From Physocladia obscura (Eukaryota > Chytridiomycota > Chytridiomycetes > Chytridiales > Chytriomycetaceae): DNA of 27,582 nt. The translations under genes were made by a program, and so were the position numbers. This document shows, one piece after another, positions 22,901 through 27,582 of the stretch (position 1 is its first letter; every line of letters starts with the position of its first letter). The stretch is taken from the NCBI GenBank assembly GCA_027596945.1, contig JADGJH010000158.1, positions 1-27,582 on the forward strand, written 5' to 3'. The notes beneath the pieces are model-generated. The model was given only the letters and a program-made list of their open reading frames with translations, did no database searches and had not been told where the DNA came from.

Positions 22901-24208
22901 ATAATTGTTACTATAACGGAAAAAAAAGGCAAGCGAAACTTTGACTCACTGGATGGGCGTTCAACCAGCAGACGTCTGGCAGGAAGTCCCGTCTCGCCAA
23001 TTGGAAGTCTTTGCGCTTTCGGCAATTCGCTACCATGCCTTGCTCTCTGTTCCACATGTTCAATTACAAAAGATTGGGTATCTGAATCCAGGGAACCAAT
23101 ATCGTCGTCACGAGACCCGGTGTCTGGAGTAACTGAGGCTGTTCGCACAATTGGTGCCCGGGAAGGACCACTCGGGCCAGCATTATTGGTAAAAGTGGGT
23201 GGACCACGACGAAGTGGGAGTGTCTTGCTGACACCGCCTGGCACAGCAGATGAGGCAGGCAAATGTTTGCCAACTTTGAGGTATTTCGCTGCGACATCAG
23301 GAAGTGAGGTAACAAATCTGAAAAGCTTGTGAGCCAAATGATTAAATTAACAGAAACAATATAAAAAAAAGAAGCCTTCAAAAAAAAATCAAAAAAAAAA
23401 AACCTCTCGAGCCTATACGGGAACATTTCTTTGTACAACTCAAACAATGACTTAATCAATCCTCTAACTTCTGGCGTCGAATCCACGGTCCCATTTTTAA
23501 TACAAGCTTCGATAGCTTCAACATATTTTTCCAATTTCGCGACAGAATTCACGCCCATGAGTCTGTTCAAGCACTCAGCTGCCGCAATTCGCAAAGTTTT
23601 TGACGGCGACGGTGCACAAATACCGTCCATAAGCAACGTAACGAGAGACGGAACTCCTGCCGAATCAATAATAACTTTCAATGCATTCACTGCACACGTG
23701 ACAATAATTTTGTTTGCCCTCGTACACAAGCGCAGCAGCGCGGGCAAAATAAAGTCTGCTAAGCTTTCAAACTTTTCTTCGAGAGATTGACCCAACACTT
23801 CGCAAAAGAGCATGGCTGTTCTGGATAAACGCGTCCGTTCTGTCGACAGCTGTTTTCGCATCATACAAAAAAAAAAAAAATCAACGGGGGCGCAAACAAA
23901 AAAAAAAAAACCGAAGGGAGGGAGATGTGTATGAGTTTTTGACTAACCGCGAGAATAATTGGCTGCTTCAGCTTCTTAACCACTAATATAAAGTTTGGCT
24001 GCTGACAGCTTCCTTTAATAACCGCCATGTAGCGCGTCAATCCGTCGTCCATTTGGACCCAAGTATCTTCCGACTCCTTCTGGGCGAAAACGGCCAACAG
24101 CACATTGGTTTCGGCTTCGACGCCATTCGAATCAAGCTAAATAATGATTTCGTCAGTAAAACAGCCAAGATTGCAAGACAATCGTACTCTGATTGGATGT
24201 CCTTGCAT
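19938..24208 (-). CDS. CLASP: CLASP-family microtubule-binding protein
   Basis: CLASPs bind tubulin and microtubule plus ends through TOG (HEAT-repeat) domains and promote rescue and stability. Exons from the 5' end: 24208-24188, 24136-23948, 23849-23404, 23317-22950, 22885-22049, 21992-21769, 21696-20638, 20560-20441 and 20390-19938, or 1238 residues. A CLASP_N-type TOG domain covers residues about 15-230 (ESEDTWVQMDDGLTRYM, FILPALLRLCTRANKII, VRGLIKSLFELY). It is followed by a Ser/Arg/Pro-rich basic linker typical of the microtubule-binding region, a second TOG-like HEAT array (about 395-690; SDWTVRLAGLEYLTSYIS), a long acidic then basic disordered stretch (about 700-1000), and a C-terminal helical domain. 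The family call rests on the first TOG. The start is the weakest part: the 7-codon first exon is inferred, and the gene could begin further upstream. Intron 5 has two frame-compatible acceptors. Confidence 0.82.
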
Positions 24209-24468
24209 TTCAGTTTGGGGAAATGCCGTTTTTCGGGTCTGTTGCTGTGTCTTGCTCAACTTTGCTTTCGAAAAACATATGTTTAATGTTAGAGAAAACA
24301 ACTTCTGGCACAAGTTGGCTCACGTTGCTTTGTTGGTTCGGAACTGAAGAATTTTCAACAAAAAAAAATAAAAAACAAAGCAACAAAGCATCGACAAAGC
24401 ATTGCAAAACAAACAAAGAAGTTCTCAACCCCGCAAAAATATCTCATAATCCAAAAATAATTCTGATA
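24209..24468. other. Intergenic region, CLASP upstream side
   Basis: These 260 bases lie between the Csl4 stop and the inferred CLASP start, both on the minus strand. A minus-strand frame starting at ATG 24288 (MFFESKVEQDTATDPKNG) looks mildly coding-like and could be part of an alternative 5' exon of CLASP, but it ends in a stop before any usable donor. Confidence 0.3.
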
Positions 24469-25323
24469 TCAAGCATTATTTATTTCTTCTTTGATCGCAA
24501 CTGGTTTTGCACATTTTCGATTTTCAATAGCCTGTCAAACATGTGAAAATAAAGGCAATAAACATACGCAAGAAAAAAGAAAAAAAAATTTACCCTTGTC
24601 TTTGGGCAGATCATTTCTTCCCATGAAATTGGAATCATTGTATGCCCTGAGAAGATAAATAAATAAATTTTAAAAAAATTTCAAAAAAACCAAAAACCTG
24701 CAACGCTTGTTGCTAATATTACGCCCAATTCGTTTTTCGCAGTTGATAAATAATACGACCGGGAGTCACCAAGCGAAATAACTTCGGCTCTAGAAAAAAA
24801 AGTTAATAAATCGCGTATAACCTCTCTCTCTCTCTCACCAACCTCACAACATCTCCCGGCCGAAACGAACTATAAATCGACACTTTATCTCTCTCAGTTG
24901 CCCGCACATCCTGCACCCTTACGATTCCCTGGAAACTGTCCGCGCACGGCTGCTCGCCCACGACCATAATCATCAGCGTCGCCTGCCGCGGATTCACCCG
25001 CACTATCTTGCCCGTTACCACCGCCCCAACTTCCGGCACAGCTGCTTGTAGCTTTTTCCGCGTTTTCGAAATCACTTGGATTATGTCAGGTTGTTGGCTG
25101 TCGGTGCTCGGCATGCGGTGTACTGTTCCGACGGTTGAGGCGAGAATGTGGTCGCCGACTTCGACGGTGCCGTGCGATGCTGTTGGTGGATATGGTATTT
25201 TTGACTCTTGAGAATCATTGCATCTCTGAAAGAATGTTAGGTTTGTAGATTCGCTTTGTTGTTACCGATAAATTCGCCCACTAAGCCCAGTCGTTCGCCT
25301 GGTGTCACAAACTTGGTTGTCAT
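24469..25323 (-). CDS. CSL4: Exosome complex cap subunit Csl4 (EXOSC1)
   Basis: Csl4 is one of the three S1-domain cap proteins of the RNA exosome, the 3'-5' RNA decay machine in nucleus and cytoplasm. Exons from the 5' end: 25323-25282, 25225-24843, 24789-24698, 24646-24594 and 24531-24469, giving 210 residues (the human protein is 195). The N-terminal domain has the hallmark TPGERLG. The S1 domain (residues about 65-155) carries VPEVGAVVTGKIVRVN, VRVQDVRATERDKV and SFRPGDVVRAEVISLGD. The C-terminal domain has YYLSTAKNELGVI, PISWEEMICPKT and RKCAKP. The first intron (56 nt) is inferred: a GTGGGC donor keeps the frame, but the nearby GTAACA donor would not. Intron 2 contains a CT dinucleotide run. 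The start codon is only 52 bp downstream of the PABP stop. Confidence 0.92.
24822..24836. repeat. CT dinucleotide run in intron
   Basis: A short (CT)n microsatellite lies in intron 2 of Csl4, immediately next to its splice donor; on the transcribed strand it reads as GA repeats. Confidence 0.8.
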
Positions 25324-25375
25324 TTTTGTTTTCAAAAAAGAAACAAAAAAGTGAACAATCTTTGTTGCCGTTTCC

Positions 25376-26034
25376 TCAAACATTCATGTTCTTCTCCTCT
25401 CCACCAGCTCTCTTCCGATTATCGACTTCAGCCACGTCCAAATCCTCCTCCAAAACAGCAACTGCTTCCTGAACCTTCTCGCGCAAAGCCTCCGGCATTT
25501 CCAGCAGCTGCAGCAACTCACCGTTACTCATTTCGAGCATCATTCCCGTCACTTTGCCTGCTAACGGACGGTTCACTTGCTGGATCACGGGAAACAGCGC
25601 TTCGCCAAGCACACGTTTCTGCATCGCGTAAGGCATTGTCGACAATGACGCTGCATTTAATCTTGCTTTTGATTCATGTTCATACTGGTGCTGTTGGTGA
25701 TATTGCTGCTGTTGCTGCTGCTGTTGATTAATTTTTTGCCGCATCGGCACTGACCCGACAAAAAGCGGCGGTTGGTTGAAACGAAGCAGCTGAACGGGTC
25801 TGGATCCTTGTACTCCTGCTGCAGTTCCAGGCTGCCCATTACCAAGAAAACCGCCGCCGCCGCCACCAAGACCACTACCATGATTGTGTTGCCGCGGTGG
25901 ACCGCCATTTTGGAACTGTCCAAGCGCTTGTTCTTGGCTCAACTGCTGATGTTGCTGCTGCTGAAGCGGCGGTGGCGGAACCCAGCGCGTTGGCGGCATG
26001 CCGTTTTGATTAGGTGTAAAAAACACTGATCCAC

Positions 26035-26071
<37 letters not shown>

Positions 26072-27456
26072 CTGATACTGGAACGCGGATTGTTGAGAAT
26101 AATGCTGAAATTGCTGATGATATTGCGGCTGTTGGTGTTGCGGCAAAGAAGAAGCGGCAGAAACCGAAAGTGCCAAAAGCGGCGGAACCCTGCCGCTGTT
26201 TGGGTAACCGCTTCCGGGAAATCCCGCAGAAAATGCAGCCTGGGCACGCAGTGACATTTGTGCCGAAATTTGTGCATACCGGTCTTCCTTTCGCTGTGCT
26301 AAAGCAACGTAAATCGGTTTTCCGTAAACAAGCTTCCCATTCATTTCGGCGGCAGCCTTGGCAGCATCTTCTGGAGTCGAGAAACAAACAAACCCGAAGC
26401 CACGCGAAATTTGCGTCGTCTCGTCAACCATAACGCGAGTGGAAACAATGGTTCCGAATGGAGAAAATTCATTCCGGAGAGTTTCGTCATTGATTCCGAC
26501 TTCCAAGTTTTTGATGTAAAGGTTCGATACTGCTGCGGCTGCTGCACCTTGATGGTGGTGGTGAAGAGAAGAGCTCATCTGAAATTGTTGCTGTGGTAAT
26601 AGTTGCTGCTGTTGGGGGTATTTAGAATTTTCATCGCCTCTCATTCTCTTCTCTTCAAGCTCTCTGCGCAACTCTTCTTCGCGTTCAGCCTTCTTCTTTG
26701 CGCGCCCAACATATATTTGTTTTCCATTGATTTCCGTCTCGTTCATTTGCTCAACTGCAGCACCCGCGTCCTCAAAATTCTGAAAATTGACAAACCCAAA
26801 CCCTTTCGATTTTCCAAAATCATCGCGCGACACAACCGCGCTAACAATCGGCCCGAACGTGCCAAATAGTTCTCGAAATTTTTCATCCTCAACACTCTCA
26901 TCCAAATTCTTGACAAACACATTCGTAAACCTGACCCTCGCCGCCTCCTCAATCCGCTGTACGCGGTCCTTGCGGGCAACATGCAGCCCCACATATACTT
27001 GCTTATCATTTAATAGCATTCCATTCACATGCTTGATTGCCGCTTCGGCTGCCGCAAGTGTTTCGTAATGCACGAACCCATACCCTTTGCTCACCCCAGA
27101 CCCACCTTCGTCAAGCATTACTTTGCATGACAGGATCGGGCCGAACGCCGAAAACACGTCGTGTAGCGCCTTGTTGTCGATCGCGGAGTCCAGATTTTTG
27201 ATGAATATATTTCCAGTGCCGGCGCGGCGAAGGGACGGGTCGCGTTGCGACCACATGATGCGGATCGGGCGGCCTTTGAGGACTGTGTAGTTTAGGGTTT
27301 CGATTGCGCGTTCGCCAGAGTCGAGCACGTTGTAAAAGTTGACATAGCCATAACCCAAAGATTGCCGGGTGATGGCATCGCGGCATATACGTATTGATGC
27401 AACTGGGCCAACCATGTTGAAGAGGTCAAAAAGTATCGCTTCTGTGACGGAAGGAT
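25376..27456 (-). CDS. PAB1: Cytoplasmic poly(A)-binding protein (5' partial)
   Basis: PABP coats mRNA poly(A) tails and links them to translation and deadenylation factors. One large exon encodes the last 692 residues. It shows the end of RRM1 (PSVTEAILFDLF, GYGYVNF), RRM2 (IFIKNLDSAID, GYGFVHY), RRM3 (VFVKNLDESV, GFGFVNF), RRM4 (LYIKNLEVGI, GFGFVCF), a long Gln/Pro/Gly-rich linker, and a C-terminal MLLE (PABC) domain with KVTGMMLEMSN that binds PAM2 peptides. The conserved frame enters at 27456 after an AG, with no in-frame ATG upstream and with a branch-like CACTAAC, so the first exon with the start of RRM1 lies past the right edge. Odd points are an extended Gln/His/Ala-rich RRM3-RRM4 linker and a long polyglutamine tract. 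Confidence 0.96.
26034..26075. repeat. CAG/CTG trinucleotide repeat (polyQ)
   Basis: A nearly pure CTG run on the plus strand (CAG on the coding strand), with one TTG interruption, encodes polyglutamine in the linker of the poly(A)-binding protein. Shorter CAG/CAA runs occur near 25701-25727 and 26590-26615. Confidence 0.9.
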
Positions 27457-27582
27457 CTAATCGTTCACCAAAAAATTTTAAAAAAAAACATGTTAGTGAT
27501 GCTGTGCAGAGTTTTAATACATGTAGTTTTTTTAATTTTTTTGTTGGGGTGTTTTGTTTTGACTGCTTGAAAAAAAAAAAAA
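27457..27582 (-). other. 3' part of PABP intron 1
   Basis: Read on the minus strand, this stretch holds a branch-like CACTAAC, a T-rich run and a terminal GATTAG acceptor, followed by the coding sequence DPSVTEA. The ATG at 27491 is out of frame with the PABP coding sequence, which argues against the gene starting here. The donor lies outside the window. Confidence 0.6.

Noticed and set aside
24223..24288. MFFESKVEQDTATDPKNG frame as the first exon of CLASP
   Set aside because: It runs into a stop codon before any GT donor that would keep frame with the next exon. The 7-codon exon starting at 24208 joins cleanly, though support for it is also modest.
27413..27491. ATG at 27415 or 27491 as the true start of the poly(A)-binding protein
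   Set aside because: Starting at 27415 cuts off conserved RRM1 sequence (DPSVTEAILFDLF) that is encoded upstream, and 27491 is out of frame. A spliced upstream exon fits better.
1..27582. CRISPR arrays, operons, prophage or other prokaryotic defence systems
   Set aside because: All recognisable genes are spliced eukaryotic genes, and no regularly spaced repeats or bacterial gene signals are present.

Overview
This 27.6 kb window is nuclear DNA of an intron-rich eukaryote. Protein-coding exons follow one another on both strands and are cut by many short AT-rich introns, mostly about 35-100 nt, with GT..AG ends. There is no sign of operons, Shine-Dalgarno sites or CRISPR arrays. The gene content suggests a fungus, probably an early-diverging (chytrid-like) one: Cdc25-type Ras exchange factors carrying SH3 and WW modules sit beside a CHORD-CS protein, UGGT, a CARM1-type methyltransferase and a CLASP, several of which are absent from budding yeast. 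The lineage is inferred from gene content and domain architecture only. Gene identities rest on recognisable family motifs, while splice sites were assigned by eye from reading frame and conservation.

Layout, left to right. Positions 1-1124 have no gene I can support; they hold an AT-rich palindromic repeat zone and some coding-looking minus-strand fragments. A CHORD-CS co-chaperone gene (+, 1125-2560, 7 exons) is followed by a convergent intergenic stretch with a 24-nt tandem duplication. Next is UDP-glucose:glycoprotein glucosyltransferase (-, 3230-9102, 21 exons), which begins with a signal peptide and ends in HDEL. A CARM1/PRMT4-like arginine methyltransferase (+, 9136-10830, 7 exons) starts only 33 bp from the UGGT start codon. 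A 934-base run of N (10862-11795) hides the 5' end of the first Cdc25-like RasGEF (+, to 15883), which shows three WW-like domains. A paralogous RasGEF (+, 16151-19906, 8 exons) follows, with SH3 and one WW. A CLASP-family microtubule protein (-, 19938-24208, 9 exons) converges on it with 31 bp between stop codons. Last come the exosome cap subunit Csl4 (-, 24469-25323, 5 exons) and a cytoplasmic poly(A)-binding protein (-, 25376 to beyond the right edge), both on the minus strand.

The genes do not form one pathway. They cover chaperone function, ER glycoprotein quality control, arginine methylation, Ras activation, microtubule dynamics, RNA decay and mRNA poly(A) binding. Spacing is very tight: 33 bp between divergent starts, 31 bp between convergent stops, and 52 bp between the PABP stop and the Csl4 start. 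The two RasGEFs are tandem duplicates that share two intron positions and phases in the catalytic region. I did not find a convincing new multi-gene system. The most distinctive items are the tandem RasGEF pair with its shared uncharacterised middle region, the minimal shared promoter, the relaxed splice-site context, and unexplained coding-like fragments in the two left-hand intergenic regions. I saw no tRNA or rRNA gene and no complete mobile element.
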